The notes: a model not told the origin generated them from the letters alone. A stretch of 59,600 bases of DNA from Clostridia bacterium (GCA_017547805.1 JAFYOR010000064.1:88578-148177); one strand, 5' to 3'; shown: positions 49,370-58,992, counted from the first letter of the stretch. Made by a program: numbers and translations.

Positions 49370-50865
49370 TGCATATGCATTTTGTTCAGAACTTCCCCTT
49401 CATGGGCATCCTGCTCACGCTGATCTGCGCGGTGCTTTCCTCGGTGCTGCGGCCCAGGGCCGCGCGCGTCGTGACGCTCTTTGTCATTGCGGCGGTGACG
49501 TGCCTGACGGCCGGTACGCTTGCCTATACGGTTTCCACGGGCGAGAGCTACGTCTACATGATGGGCCATTTCCCGGCGCCGTGGGGCAATGAAATCCGCG
49601 CCGGTTCTCTGGAGGCGGTTTCCCTCCTGTTCTTCATGGGTGTGATTTTCTGCGCGTTCGTCGGCGGCAAGGAGCGCAGCTTCCAGGATATCGAGGAGAC
49701 GAAGTACAACATCTTCTGCATTCTGGTGGATCTGGTGATTCTCTCGCTGCAGGCGTTGGTGTACACCAACGATATCTTTACCGCCTTCGTTTTCATCGAG
49801 ATCAACACGCTCGCTGCGGCGGGTCTGGTCTGCATGCGCCAGACGGGCAGAAGCCTCGTCGCCTCCGTGCGCTATATGATCATGAACCTGCTGGGCTCCA
49901 GCCTCTTCCTGATCGGCATCGTCATCCTGTATACGATCACCGGTCATCTGCTGATGGAGCCGCTCTACGACAGCGTGCAGCTGCTGGTCGCCTCCGGCGA
50001 ATACCGCGTGCCGCTGCTGATGGTGGTCGCGCTGATCACCGTCGGTCTTTCCCTCAAGAGCGCGCTGTTCCCGTTTGACAAGTGGCTTCCGGGCGCGTAT
50101 TCCAACTCCACGCCCACGGGCTCCGCGATTCTTTCCAGCATCGTTTCCAAGGGCTACATCTTCCTGCTGATCAAGATTTTCTATCGCGTGATCGGCATTG
50201 AGAACATCTTTGCGCTGGGCATCTGCGACGTGCTGTTTGTCTTCGGCGTGATCGGTATGATCATGGGCTCCGTCTCCGCCGTGCGCGCGACGACGACCCG
50301 CATGATGATCGCCTACTCCTCCGTCGCGCAGATCGGCTACGTTTACGTGGCGCTGGGCATGCGCAGCGAGGCGGGCATCATCTGCGCCCTGTGGCACATC
50401 GTCGCCCACGCGCTGACCAAGTCGATGCTCTTCGTCTCCGCCAGCGCGCTGGACGCGGCGTCCGGCGGCACGCACAAGCGCCGTGACCTGCGCGGCGTGT
50501 TCTATCGCAATCCGCTGGCGGCGCTCGCCTTTACGCTTGGCGGCGTCAACCTTGTCGGCGTGCCGCTGCTCAACGTGTTCATCACCAAGGTCATGCTCAT
50601 GGAAGCGGCGTTTGACGCGGGCGGGCTGCACATGGCCATCACGCTGACGGCGATGGTCATTTCCACCCTGCTCAATGCGAAGTACTTCCTTGGCACGATT
50701 CAGACCTTCTTCACGCCCAAGCGTGACGAACAGGCCGTGCGCGTGAAGAACAGCTTCTCGCTGACGGTGGGTCTGGTTGGATTCATCGTGCTCAACTTCC
50801 TGATGGGTATCTTCGGCAGTCAGGTGCTGGATATCATGGTTTCCGGCCTTGCGTGCTTTGTGTAA
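49369..50865 (+). CDS. mnhD: Antiporter-like subunit D1 (MrpD/NuoN family)
   Basis: 498 residues, about fourteen membrane helices, proton_antipo_M family. The TM5 glutamate is in FIEINTLAAAGLVC, the TM7 lysine in SLKSALFPFDKWLPGAYSNS, and the TM8 lysine in SIVSKGYIFLLIK. HIVAHALTKSMLF is also conserved. It is one of four related large subunits in this operon. It overlaps mnhC by one base. The start MHMHFVQNF follows AAGGAGGAG. Confidence 0.93.
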   Translation: MHMHFVQNFPFMGILLTLICAVLSSVLRPRAARVVTLFVIAAVTCLTAGTLAYTVSTGESYVYMMGHFPAPWGNEIRAGSLEAVSLLFFMGVIFCAFVGGKERSFQDIEETKYNIFCILVDLVILSLQALVYTNDIFTAFVFIEINTLAAAGLVCMRQTGRSLVASVRYMIMNLLGSSLFLIGIVILYTITGHLLMEPLYDSVQLLVASGEYRVPLLMVVALITVGLSLKSALFPFDKWLPGAYSNSTPTGSAILSSIVSKGYIFLLIKIFYRVIGIENIFALGICDVLFVFGVIGMIMGSVSAVRATTTRMMIAYSSVAQIGYVYVALGMRSEAGIICALWHIVAHALTKSMLFVSASALDAASGGTHKRRDLRGVFYRNPLAALAFTLGGVNLVGVPLLNVFITKVMLMEAAFDAGGLHMAITLTAMVISTLLNAKYFLGTIQTFFTPKRDEQAVRVKNSFSLTVGLVGFIVLNFLMGIFGSQVLDIMVSGLACFV

Positions 50866-50889
50866 GCAGCAGCGATTGGAGGAATATTG

Positions 50890-52356
50890 ATGATGCATAT
50901 GCTTTTGATTTTCGCGATCTTCTGGCCGGCGGCCGCGGGTCTGGCGATCTACTTTATGAAGGCGGCTGAAAACCGCGCCCTGCGCAGCAAGCTGGTCGTC
51001 GGCGCGCTGGCGGCGGAGCTTGCTGCTGTGATTGGCTTGTGCTTTGGCACGGGCACGGGGATGAATCTCCTGAAGATGACACCCACCCTGAGCGTGACGC
51101 TGAATGTGGACGCCGTGGGCTGCATCTTTGCGGTGCTGATGAGTGCGATGTGGCTGGTGGGCGGCGTGTTTGCGCTGTACTACATGGGTCATGACCACAA
51201 TGAACGTCTGTACCAGATGTACTACATGACGGTGCTCTCCGCGCTCGTCGGTCAGTGCTTCGCCGGCTCGATGATCACCTACTACGTCTTCTACGAGCTG
51301 ATGACGCTGCTCTCCGTTCCGATGGTTGTGCATGAGCGCACGCCGCAGGCGGTTGCCGCGGGCGTCAAGTACCTGATCTATTCCATCTTCGGCGCGATGA
51401 TGGGCCTGCTGGGCATCTTCTTCTTCCAGCATTATCTGGGCAGCGTCGAGTTTACTGCGGGCGGCATTGCCACCGCCGCGGCTGCGCCGGCCGGTCTTCT
51501 GCTGATCACTTTCGTGGTGATTCTGGGCTTTGGCACCAAGGCCGGTATGTTCCCGATGCACGGCTGGCTGCCCACGGCGCACCCGGTTGCCCCGGCGCCG
51601 GCGTCTGCGGTTCTCTCCGGCGTCATCACCAAGGCCGGCGTGCTGGCGATCATCCGCGTGATCTATTACCTTGTCGGCGCCGACGTGCTGCGCGGCACCT
51701 GGGTGCAGAGCGCGTTCATGACCCTTGCCCTGTGCACGGTGTTCATGGGCTCCATGCTGGCCTACAAGGAGCCGCTGATGAAGAAGCGCCTTGCGTATTC
51801 CACCGTTTCTCAGGTTTCCTACGTGCTCTTTGGCCTGAGCCTGATGACGGCGGACGCCATGGGCGGCGCGCTGCTGCACGTTGTTGCGCACAGCGTGATT
51901 AAGAACGCGCTGTTCCTGTGCGCCGGCGCGATCATCCATCAGACCGGCAAGACCTATATCCGCGACCTGCGCGGCATCGGCAAGGAAATGCCGGTGACCA
52001 TCTGGGTGTGGACGATCGCTTCCCTCGGCCTGATCGGCATCCCGCCGACGGGCGGCTTTGTCAGCAAGTGGCTGCTGGCGACGGGCTCGCTGTCTGCGCA
52101 GCTGGGCGCGGCGTCCATCGTGGGTCCCATTGTGCTGATTATCTCTGCGCTGCTGACCGCGGCGTATCTGCTGCCGGTGACGATCAACGGCTTCTTCCCG
52201 GGCAGCGATTTTGACTACGCTGCGCTTGAAAAGAAGGAAGCGCCTGCGCTGGCGACGATTCCGCTGCTGATTCTCGCTGCGGGCGTCGTTTTGAGCGGTG
52301 TGCTCGCTCAGCCGCTGATGCAGGCGATTGCGACGGCGGCAGCCGCCATCCTGTAA
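50890..52356 (+). CDS. Antiporter-like subunit D2 (MrpD family)
   Basis: 488 residues, about fourteen helices. TM5 glutamate in VFYELMTLLSVPMVVHERT, TM7 lysine in GFGTKAGMFPMHGWLPTAHP, and second lysine in SGVITKAGVLAIIRV. Ends with the usual C-terminal helices. ATG 50890 follows GGAGGA; an upstream TTG (50887) is less likely. It is paralogous to the other three large subunits, closest to the 53849 protein around the PVAPAPASA motif. Confidence 0.92.
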   Translation: MMHMLLIFAIFWPAAAGLAIYFMKAAENRALRSKLVVGALAAELAAVIGLCFGTGTGMNLLKMTPTLSVTLNVDAVGCIFAVLMSAMWLVGGVFALYYMGHDHNERLYQMYYMTVLSALVGQCFAGSMITYYVFYELMTLLSVPMVVHERTPQAVAAGVKYLIYSIFGAMMGLLGIFFFQHYLGSVEFTAGGIATAAAAPAGLLLITFVVILGFGTKAGMFPMHGWLPTAHPVAPAPASAVLSGVITKAGVLAIIRVIYYLVGADVLRGTWVQSAFMTLALCTVFMGSMLAYKEPLMKKRLAYSTVSQVSYVLFGLSLMTADAMGGALLHVVAHSVIKNALFLCAGAIIHQTGKTYIRDLRGIGKEMPVTIWVWTIASLGLIGIPPTGGFVSKWLLATGSLSAQLGAASIVGPIVLIISALLTAAYLLPVTINGFFPGSDFDYAALEKKEAPALATIPLLILAAGVVLSGVLAQPLMQAIATAAAAIL

Positions 52357-52369
52357 AGGAGGGCAGCCT

Positions 52370-53836
52370 ATGTTGAGCCTTGCAGTTTTTCTTCCGATTA
52401 TTGCGGGTCTGCTGATGCTGGTATATCCGCCCAAGAGCCGCCGCATGCGCGAGCTTCTGGTGGAGGGCGTGACGATCGCGACGTCTGTGATCGTGCTGTA
52501 TTGCCTGTTTTTCCTGCGGGAAACGCAGCAGACTCTGGTGTATCTGACGACGAACCTGCCCATCGCCTTCTGTATCGACGGCGTGGGTTCGGTGTTCACG
52601 GCGATTGTCGCCTTCCTCTGGCCGCTGGCGGCGCTCTATGCCTTTGAATACATGGAGCACGAGGGCGGAGAGAACCACTTCTTTGCCGTCTATACGCTGA
52701 CCTACGGCGTGACGCTGGGCATTTCCATGGCAGCCAACGCCATTACGCTGTACACGTTCTATGAGTTCCTGACGCTGTGCACGCTGCCGCTGGTTGTTCA
52801 CGGCTCCCGGCAGGAGGCGCGCGCTGCCGGCCGCAAGTATGTGATGTATTCCTTCTTCGGCGCGGCGCTGGCCTTTGTCGGCGTGATGATCGCCGTGTAT
52901 TACGGCGGCAATCGGCCGTTTGTCATGGGCGGCGTGCTGGGCGAGGCGTTCAAGACGGAGCACCCGATTCTCCTTGAAATCGGCTATCTGTGCATGTTCT
53001 TCGGCTTTGGCGTGAAGGCTGCGATCTTCCCGCTGCATGCGTGGCTGCCGGCTGCTTCCGTTGCGCCCACGCCGGTCACGGCGCTGCTGCACGCGGTGGC
53101 AGTCGTTAAGGCGGGCGTCTTCGGCGTGATCCGTATGACGTACTTTGTCGTCGGCGCGCAGCTGCTGCGCGGCACGACGGCGCAGGCGATTGTTGTCATC
53201 CTTGCCGCTGCGACCATCGTGTACGGCAGCGCGTCCGCGGTGCGCGAGCATCACTTCAAGCGCCGTCTGGCGTATTCCACCATTTCCAATCTGTCCTACA
53301 TCATGCTCGCCGCAGCGATGATGAGCGCAGAGGGCCTTGTTGCCGGCCTTGCGCATATGCTCTTCCATGCGCTGATCAAGATCACGCTGTTCTATTGTGC
53401 GGGCGCTGTGCTGGTGCGTACCGGCCGCACGCAGGTGGAAAGCCTGCGCGGCATGGGCAAGGTAATGCCCTTCACCTGCGCGGTGTATACGCTTGCGGCG
53501 CTGGCGCTGACGGGTACGCCGCTTCTGCCCGGCTTTATCAGCAAGTGGATGATCGGCTCCGCCATGATTGCCAGCGGCACGACGATCGGCCTGATCGGCC
53601 TGGTCGCGGTGCTCATTTCCGCCGTGCTGACCGCAGTCTATCTGATGAGCGTCGTATTTGCGATGTACTTCCGTCCGTTTGAAGCGGATGAAAAGACAAC
53701 GCTTGAGACGAAGGCGGATCCGGGCATGAACATGAAGCTGCCCTTTGCCGTGCTGTGCACGGTGATTGTGCTGTGCGGCCTGTTTTCCAACAATGTGATC
53801 ACGGTGCTTGAATCTCTTTGCACCGGCGTGCTGTAA
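52370..53836 (+). CDS. Antiporter-like subunit D3 (MrpD family)
   Basis: 488 residues with the same fold: TM5 glutamate in YTFYEFLTLCTLPLVVHGS, TM7 lysine in GFGVKAAIFPLHAWLPAASV and second lysine in AVAVVKAGVFGVIRM. ATG follows AAAGGAGGGC, 14 nt after the previous stop. All residues expected for proton transfer are present, so it is unlikely to be a vestigial copy. Confidence 0.92.
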   Translation: MLSLAVFLPIIAGLLMLVYPPKSRRMRELLVEGVTIATSVIVLYCLFFLRETQQTLVYLTTNLPIAFCIDGVGSVFTAIVAFLWPLAALYAFEYMEHEGGENHFFAVYTLTYGVTLGISMAANAITLYTFYEFLTLCTLPLVVHGSRQEARAAGRKYVMYSFFGAALAFVGVMIAVYYGGNRPFVMGGVLGEAFKTEHPILLEIGYLCMFFGFGVKAAIFPLHAWLPAASVAPTPVTALLHAVAVVKAGVFGVIRMTYFVVGAQLLRGTTAQAIVVILAAATIVYGSASAVREHHFKRRLAYSTISNLSYIMLAAAMMSAEGLVAGLAHMLFHALIKITLFYCAGAVLVRTGRTQVESLRGMGKVMPFTCAVYTLAALALTGTPLLPGFISKWMIGSAMIASGTTIGLIGLVAVLISAVLTAVYLMSVVFAMYFRPFEADEKTTLETKADPGMNMKLPFAVLCTVIVLCGLFSNNVITVLESLCTGVL

Positions 53837-53848
53837 GGAGGGAAGACG

Positions 53849-55996
53849 ATGCTGTTTCTGGTTTTCTTTCCGATGATTGCGGCGGTTGTCTCTTATCTGA
53901 TCGGCCGCGTAAGCAAGACCGCGCGTGATCTGTTCATGATGCTTTCCTGCGGCGTGACGCTTGCGGCGGTTGGCTATTTCCTCTCCGGCGTGATCGCCGG
54001 TCAGGAATATGTGTCGGTCATTCCCGGCATGTGCGGCTTTGGGCTCAGCTTCCGTCTGGATGGCTTCCGCGTGCTCTACGCGCTGATCGGCGGCGTGATG
54101 TGGCTGATGACGGCGCTGCTTTCCAAGCAGTATTTTGCGCATCACTATCACAACCGTAACCGGTATTATTTCTTCTTCCTGATGACGCTGGGCGCGACGC
54201 TGGGCGTGTTCCTCTCCGATGATCTGTTCACCACGTTCATCTTCTTTGAGATCATGTCCTTCACGTCCTATACGTGGGTTGCGCACGACGAGACCCCGGG
54301 CGCGATGCGCGCGGCGGAAACGTATCTCGCCGTCGCCATTATCGGCGGCATGGTGATGCTGGTGGGTCTGTTCCTGCTCAAGTATACCGTGGGCACGCTG
54401 GCCATTGGCGAGCTGCATGCGGCCTGTGCGGCGGCGGCAGATAAGACGGTGATCTGGGCGGCGAGCCTGTGCATCCTGTGCGGCTTCGGTGCGAAGGCGG
54501 GCATGTTCCCGATGCACATCTGGCTGCCCAAGGCGCACCCGGTTGCGCCCGCGCCTGCCTCTGCGCTGCTTTCCGGCATCCTGACCAAGTCCGGCATTTT
54601 CGGCGTGATCGTCGTCTCCGCGAACATCTTCCGCGAGGATGCGGCGTGGGGCAATATGCTCCTCGTACTCGCGCTGATTACGATGCTCGGCGGCGCTGTG
54701 CTGGCAGTGTTCTCCACCAACCTTAAGCGGACGCTGGCCTGCTCCTCGATGTCCCAGATCGGCTTCATCCTCACCGGCATCGCGATGAGCTGCCTGCTCG
54801 GGCATGACAATGCGCTTGCCGCGCGCGGCGCGCTGCTTTACATGCTCAATCACTCTCTCTTCAAGCTCATCCTCTTCATGGCGGCCGGCGTGGTGTACAT
54901 GAACCTGCATAAGCTGGAGCTTGACGACGTGGCGGGCTTTGGCCGCGGCAAGTGGCTGCTGCACTTTGCCTTCCTGATGGGCGCGGTGGGTCTGATGGGC
55001 GTGCCGCTGTTCTCCGGCTATGTATCCAAAACGCTGATTCACGAGGGCATCGTCGAGTATGTCCATCATCTTGAGGCGCATGGTCACAGCGGCGCGGCGT
55101 ATACCGTCGCGGAGTGGGTATATCTCTTCTCGGGCGGCCTTACCGGCGCGTACATGATCAAGCTCTACATCTGCCTCTTCTGGCAGAAGAACAAGGATCA
55201 CCTCACGCAGACGATGTTCAAGGCGAAGAACGGCAAGTACATGACGCCGCTTTCTGCGTTTGCGCTGACGGTTTCTGCTGTGCTGGTTCCGCTGCTGGGC
55301 GTGAAGCCGAACGCGACGATGGACCGGATTGCCGATTTTGCCGGCGGGTTCCTGCATGCGGGCATCCCGGCGCATGAGGTGCATTACTTCACCTGGGTCA
55401 ATCTCAAGGGTTCCTGCATCTCCATTGCGATTGGTCTTGCGGTGTATCTGCTGTTCATCCGTCTGGTGCTCATGAAGCGCGAGGGCGACAGCGTTACCCA
55501 CAAGAATCTCTGGCCGGCGAAGCTGGATATGGAAGATCGCCTCTATCGTCCGGCAATCAACGGCCTGCTTGCCATCGGCGGCGTTGTCGCCTCCATCGGC
55601 GATGAGCGCCTGCTTGAAAAGTATGTGTATGTGCCTGTCATCAAGGCGCTGGTTTTCGCGGGCACGTTCGCGGCGCGCGTTGCCGGCAGCCTGACCGATG
55701 CTGTGGCTGTGACGGCTTCGCATCTGTGGCTTTCCGTGCATCGCAATATCCATCATCTGCATGTCGGCAATTTCTTTACCGAGGCAATCGGCAAGACGGC
55801 GGACGCTGTTGCCGAGGGACTCAACCACACGGTGCTTCAGGAGAAGCCACTGCGTCACCATATCGCAGGCTTCCTTGCCGGCGTGTGGGAGGGCCTGCTC
55901 AATCTGTACCGCGCGGTCAGCCATACGATGAGCTACGCACTGGTGCTCTTTGCCTTTGGCCTGCTGGCAACGATCGTGTATCTGCTGACGTATTGA
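53849..55996 (+). CDS. Large antiporter subunit, MrpA/NuoL-like
   Basis: 715 residues, the largest of the four. Core motifs FFEIMSFTSYTWVAHDETPG, GFGAKAGMFPMHIWLPKAHP and GILTKSGIFGVIVV. After the ~14-helix core, a C-terminal extension (~480-715) contains a helix and a long amphipathic segment (HLWLSVHRNIHHLHVGNFFT) like the lateral helix of NuoL. The start follows AAGGAGGG. It closes the antiporter operon and is followed by a terminator. Full MrpA fusion domains are absent because MbhD/E-type parts are encoded by separate genes. Confidence 0.92.
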   Translation: MLFLVFFPMIAAVVSYLIGRVSKTARDLFMMLSCGVTLAAVGYFLSGVIAGQEYVSVIPGMCGFGLSFRLDGFRVLYALIGGVMWLMTALLSKQYFAHHYHNRNRYYFFFLMTLGATLGVFLSDDLFTTFIFFEIMSFTSYTWVAHDETPGAMRAAETYLAVAIIGGMVMLVGLFLLKYTVGTLAIGELHAACAAAADKTVIWAASLCILCGFGAKAGMFPMHIWLPKAHPVAPAPASALLSGILTKSGIFGVIVVSANIFREDAAWGNMLLVLALITMLGGAVLAVFSTNLKRTLACSSMSQIGFILTGIAMSCLLGHDNALAARGALLYMLNHSLFKLILFMAAGVVYMNLHKLELDDVAGFGRGKWLLHFAFLMGAVGLMGVPLFSGYVSKTLIHEGIVEYVHHLEAHGHSGAAYTVAEWVYLFSGGLTGAYMIKLYICLFWQKNKDHLTQTMFKAKNGKYMTPLSAFALTVSAVLVPLLGVKPNATMDRIADFAGGFLHAGIPAHEVHYFTWVNLKGSCISIAIGLAVYLLFIRLVLMKREGDSVTHKNLWPAKLDMEDRLYRPAINGLLAIGGVVASIGDERLLEKYVYVPVIKALVFAGTFAARVAGSLTDAVAVTASHLWLSVHRNIHHLHVGNFFTEAIGKTADAVAEGLNHTVLQEKPLRHHIAGFLAGVWEGLLNLYRAVSHTMSYALVLFAFGLLATIVYLLTY

Positions 55997-56006
55997 TTTC
56001 TATCCG

Positions 56007-56035
56007 CCTCTCCTCCATGCGGGGGAGAGGTTTTT
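56007..56035 (+). terminator. Terminator of antiporter operon
   Basis: CCTCTCC (56007-56013) pairs with GGAGAGG (56024-56030), then TTTTTG. Confidence 0.85.
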
Positions 56036-56088
56036 GATTGATCTGGATGTTGTTGAGTGATACAAATTGTGTTTTGTCCACATACTGG

Positions 56089-56117
56089 TTGACAGTGCAT
56101 TTTATTCGCGATACAAT
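56089..56117 (+). promoter_or_regulatory. Promoter of MATE gene
   Basis: TTGACA (56089-56094), 17-bp spacer, TACAAT (56112-56117), 49 nt before the start. Confidence 0.82.
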
Positions 56118-56166
56118 AAATATTTGTGATTCGCGTTTCAGCGTGATGATTTCCGGAGGATATAGA

Positions 56167-57543
56167 ATGGAAAAACAGACAATGCAGGAAAATAAAATGG
56201 GCGTCATGCCGGTGGGAAAGCTGCTGGTGAACATGAGCCTTCCGATGATGGCGTCCATGCTTGTGATGGCGCTGTACAACATCGTCGACTCGATCTTCGT
56301 TGCGCAGATCGGCGAAGATGCGCTGACGGCGCTGAGCCTTGCGTTCCCCGTGCAGAATCTGATGATCGCGGTGTCCGTTGGCATCGGCGTGGGCATCAAC
56401 GCGGTGCTCTCCCGTTCGCTTGGCGCCAAGGATGAGGCGGCTGTTGCACGCACCAGCATGAACGGCGGACTTGTGCTGCTGATGTGTTCGTTTGTCTTCA
56501 TGATTCTCGGCGCGACGGTGATCCGCCCGTTCTATCAGGCGCAGACGGACATCGCGCCGATCATTGAATATGGCGTGACCTATACAAGCATCGTAACGGT
56601 CGGATGCTTCGGCCTGTTTGTGCAGGTGCTTTGCGAGCGCCTGCTGCAGAGCACGGGCCGCACCGTCGGCGTGATGCTGATTCAGGCTTCCGGCGCGGTG
56701 GTCAATATCGTTCTTGACCCGATTCTCATCTTTGGCCTGTTTGGCATGCCGAAGATGGGCGTTGCGGGTGCGGCGCTGGCGACGGTTGCCGGCCAATGGA
56801 TTGCGGCAGCGATCGGTATTTACTTGAATGTGAAGAAGAATCCGGAGATTCCGCTTGATATCCGTGGCTTCAGGGTGCACTGGGCAACCATCAGCAAGAT
56901 CCTTGCTATCGGCGTGCCATCCGTGGTGATGCAGTCGATTGGCTCGATCATGAATTTCTGCATGAATCAGATTCTGATTGCATTCTCTTCCACGGCTGTG
57001 GCGGTATTCGGCGTATACTTCAAGCTCCAGAGCTTCATTTTCATGCCGATTTTCGGTCTGAACAACGGTTCCGTGCCGATTGTTGCCTTCAACTACGGCG
57101 CAAGGCGCGCGGACCGCATGGTGCAGGCGATCCGGTATTCCGTCATCGGCGCTGTGACGATCATGGTTGCCGGCATGGCGCTGTTTCAGGCGCTGCCCGA
57201 GCAGTTGCTGCGCTTCTTTGACGCATCTGAGGAAATGCTGCGCATCGGCGTGCCTGCGCTGAGGATCATCTCGTTCCATTTCCCGATTGCGGGCGTATGC
57301 ATCGGCTGCGGCTCCGTGTTCCAGGCGCTGGGATTCAGCGTGTATTCGATGATCACCTCGCTCGTGCGTCAGCTGGTCGTGCTGATTCCCTGCGCATATC
57401 TCATCGGTACGCTGACTGGCAGCGTGACGCTGGTCTGGTGGGCGTTTATTATCGCGGAGATCGCCTCCGTTACGCTGACGATGCTCTTCTTTGCCCGGAT
57501 TTACCGCGGCGTGATCAAGCCGATTCTTCCTGCGAAAGCGTGA
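56167..57543 (+). CDS. MATE-family efflux transporter
   Basis: 458 residues, twelve membrane helices in two similar halves. It has GKLLVNMSLPMMASMLVMAL at the start, the YNIVDSIFVAQIGEDALTAL family signature and ERLLQSTGRTVGVMLIQASG. MATE proteins export drugs or metabolites using Na+ or H+ gradients, which the adjacent Mrp operon would help maintain. The start at 56167 follows GGAGGA; in-frame sequence to 56038 overlaps the promoter and is rejected. Terminator and R2 repeats follow. Confidence 0.94.
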   Translation: MEKQTMQENKMGVMPVGKLLVNMSLPMMASMLVMALYNIVDSIFVAQIGEDALTALSLAFPVQNLMIAVSVGIGVGINAVLSRSLGAKDEAAVARTSMNGGLVLLMCSFVFMILGATVIRPFYQAQTDIAPIIEYGVTYTSIVTVGCFGLFVQVLCERLLQSTGRTVGVMLIQASGAVVNIVLDPILIFGLFGMPKMGVAGAALATVAGQWIAAAIGIYLNVKKNPEIPLDIRGFRVHWATISKILAIGVPSVVMQSIGSIMNFCMNQILIAFSSTAVAVFGVYFKLQSFIFMPIFGLNNGSVPIVAFNYGARRADRMVQAIRYSVIGAVTIMVAGMALFQALPEQLLRFFDASEEMLRIGVPALRIISFHFPIAGVCIGCGSVFQALGFSVYSMITSLVRQLVVLIPCAYLIGTLTGSVTLVWWAFIIAEIASVTLTMLFFARIYRGVIKPILPAKA

Positions 57544-57550
57544 GAATATT

Positions 57551-57580
57551 AAAAGGCGCGGATTGATCCGCGCCTTTTTT
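57551..57580 (+). terminator. Terminator of MATE gene
   Basis: AAAAGGCGCGGA-TTGA-TCCGCGCCTTTT, perfect 12-bp stem with a T-run. Confidence 0.93.
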
Positions 57581-57583
57581 CTA

Positions 57584-57878
57584 TATAAGGAATTGCGCGA
57601 AAATCATCTGCCGCGTACGCAGAAGAAACAGGGACTACGGAGTGCTTCGGATACGGGAGCGGGCACTGCCCGCTTTTTTGCTTATAAGGAATTGCGCGAA
57701 AATCATCGGCTGCGTATGCAGAAGAAACAGGGATTGCGGAGTGCTTCGGATATGTGAGCGGGCACTGCTCGCTTTTTTGCTTATAAGGAATTGCGCGAAA
57801 ATCATCTGCCGCGTACGCAGAAGAAACAGGGACTACGGAGTGCTTCGGATACGGGAGCGGGCACTGCCCGCTTATGTT
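57584..57878 (+). repeat. R2 terminator-type repeat, three tandem ~99-bp units
   Basis: Units begin TATAAGGAATTGCGCG at 57584, 57683 and 57782, a 99-bp period. Each ends with GAGCGGGCACTGCCCGC hairpin and, in the first two, TTTTTTGC. Units differ at only a few positions. One further copy of the 3' part is at 37351-37421. The array fills the gap between the MATE gene and the convergent ATPase gene. Confidence 0.88.
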
Positions 57879-57886
57879 GCTGCACG

Positions 57887-58942
57887 TCAGCAAAGCGAGT
57901 CGAGTGTTTCGTCAAGTCGCTTTTGCCATGCAGAAAAGTCCATATTGGGCACGTAGAACGACTCCAGCTCGTCGTGCACTTCCTTTGCGGCGGCAAGCGC
58001 GGCGACGGCACGGCTGATGTGCAGGCTGATGGAAGCCCTTCCCTGTTCAAGCATGCATTCGCGGCGCAGAAGATTGCCTTGCGGAATGCAGGAGGCCAGA
58101 TCGAATGTCATTTCTGAAGGTAGGCGCGCGCTGGTGGTGATCAGCGTGTGAAGCGCGGGAATGCTCACGTGCAGCAGTCCGCCCGGGAGACGAGGACTGA
58201 GATGCTCCTCGACAGCCAGGCTGCTTGCCTGCGCGGCGCGGCTGAGCGCGCGCAGAACGGGCGTGAAGTCGGTTGAATCATGTCCGGTCAGGCGGATGAC
58301 GCGCTGCTGCTCGCCCTCCGCAAGCAGGCAAAGCTCGCCCTTGGCGGTAACGGCGTCGGTGATCACGGGGCGGACGGCAGCGTGCGGCGCTGCCTGAGCA
58401 GGCGTGCCTGAGAGCACGGCGGTGATCAGCGCGTGCGTCAGACGCCGCAGCCTGCCATCATCTGCGGCATCAGAGATGATCCGTGCGTTGTTCCGGATCA
58501 TCGGCAGGGCGGCGCACAGACAGGCGCGCGCCCGGCTCAGGCAGGCGGCATGCTCAGCCATCACGCTGCGGATCTGCGAAAGACGGGGGCGAAGCGCCTT
58601 TTCATTCAGGCATTCGCCCAGATTGATCAGGCTGTCCCGCGCGCCCGGGATCTGCGGATCGATGATATGCGGCGCGGTGCCGTCCAGAATCAGCAGCCCC
58701 CTGTCCGGGAACGCGACGGCGTCCAGACTGTCCGGATCGCCGGAACAGAAATACAGCGTTGATTGCGTGTCGCTGCCCAGCGCGGCATGAATGCGCCGCA
58801 TGAAGGTTGATTTGCCGACGCCCGGGCCGCCCTTGAGAATGAGCTTGCGGCGCAGACAATCGTCGGATATCAGGTGGTCGAAACAGGAAATCAGACCTTC
58901 CGGGCCGGTAGCGGCCGGGAAAAGCGAACGGACGTGAGCCAA
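57887..58942 (-). CDS. PRK06851-like P-loop ATPase with degenerate second domain
   Basis: 351 residues. The first half has a good Walker A (LKGGPGVGKSTFMRR, ~37-51), then SGDPDSLDAVAFPDRGLLIL and DGTAPHIIDPQIPGA, matching the PRK06851-like nucleotide-binding family of Firmicutes. In that family, as I recall it, the C-terminal half repeats the fold with a second P-loop; here the equivalent segment reads IRLTGHDSTDFTPVLRAL and lacks the lysine. The TTG start at 58942 is favoured by GGGAGG at 8-nt spacing over an ATG two codons earlier. The function is unknown. Confidence 0.8.
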   Translation of the reverse strand: MAHVRSLFPAATGPEGLISCFDHLISDDCLRRKLILKGGPGVGKSTFMRRIHAALGSDTQSTLYFCSGDPDSLDAVAFPDRGLLILDGTAPHIIDPQIPGARDSLINLGECLNEKALRPRLSQIRSVMAEHAACLSRARACLCAALPMIRNNARIISDAADDGRLRRLTHALITAVLSGTPAQAAPHAAVRPVITDAVTAKGELCLLAEGEQQRVIRLTGHDSTDFTPVLRALSRAAQASSLAVEEHLSPRLPGGLLHVSIPALHTLITTSARLPSEMTFDLASCIPQGNLLRRECMLEQGRASISLHISRAVAALAAAKEVHDELESFYVPNMDFSAWQKRLDETLDSLC

Positions 58943-58992
58943 TATCATCGCCTCCCAAAAACCATGGCATGCTGTACCCGGCTCAGAATATG

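Noticed and set aside
49312-55924. Very long minus-strand open frames (over 1000 codons) across the antiporter operon
   Set aside because: They are antisense to well-supported membrane-protein genes, give Arg/His/Ala-rich low-complexity products and lack ribosome sites; they result from GC-rich third positions.
57563-57956. Repeated ELRENH/QKKQGLRSASD peptides in frames across 57.6-57.95 kb
   Set aside because: Produced by the R2 tandem DNA repeat, which is a terminator array.
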